DNA of 6,198 bases from Clostridia bacterium (GTDB taxonomy: Bacteria; Bacillota; Clostridia; UBA1381). The translations under genes and the position numbers were made by a program. The stretch spans positions 1-6,198 of the forward strand of contig JAFXBO010000211.1 in NCBI GenBank assembly GCA_017521775.1. Direction: 5' to 3'. The notes under the pieces are model-generated. The model worked only from the letters and a program-made list of their open reading frames with translations, ran no database searches and was not told the origin of the DNA. Below, in pieces: positions 6,171 to 6,198 of this stretch (positions are counted from its first letter, which is position 1; every line of letters begins with the position of its first letter).

Positions 6171-6198
6171 GGGATTAAACCAAAAGCAACATATTATA

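Noticed and set aside
6175..6198. Possible 3' end of an upstream minus-strand gene (open to a TAA at 6175-6177)
   Set aside because: Only seven codons are visible, with no recognisable C-terminus; other frames are also open at the edge, so this cannot be supported.

Overview
The window suggests a low-GC, Gram-positive anaerobe of the class Clostridia (Bacillota). This is inferred from AT-rich codon usage, strong AAGGAG-type ribosome binding sites about 8 nt before nearly every start, near-consensus sigma-A promoters with AT-rich upstream tracts, and the protein sequences themselves. No species call is possible from the sequence alone. All six recognisable genes lie on the minus strand, so transcription runs from high to low coordinates. 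No gap between genes exceeds about 200 bases, and there are no mobile elements, RNA genes, CRISPR arrays or prophage signs.

In transcription order the layout is as follows. (1) smpB and a stand-alone CinA C-terminal/PncC-type amidase form a tight pair 6 nt apart, led by a near-perfect promoter at 6142-6170. (2) asnS, asparaginyl-tRNA synthetase, has its own promoter at 5122-5150 and a strong hairpin terminator at 3646-3679. (3) murA and ftsQ (divIB) form a pair 5 nt apart, with a promoter at 3593-3621 and a structured leader of about 100 nt. (4) ftsZ is preceded by a 188-bp gap holding its own promoter at 1336-1364, and a GC-rich hairpin after it at the window edge probably ends the unit.

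The left half is the tail of a division and cell wall (dcw) cluster. MurA makes the first committed peptidoglycan precursor, FtsQ/DivIB is a membrane divisome protein, and FtsZ forms the Z-ring. There is no ftsA between ftsQ and ftsZ, and the usual upstream murD/ftsW/murG block is replaced by asnS and the smpB pair. The right half is translation housekeeping (SmpB for ribosome rescue, AsnRS for tRNA charging) plus probable pyridine-nucleotide salvage.

I see no previously undescribed system here; this is a core housekeeping region. The points most worth a second look are an unusual Ser in the FtsZ T7 (synergy) loop where Asn is expected, a 12-bp perfect inverted repeat directly before the murA ribosome binding site, and a dyad over the -10/start-site region of the ftsZ promoter. 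Start codons were refined for murA (8 codons shorter than the longest reading frame) and ftsQ (ATG rather than an upstream GTG).
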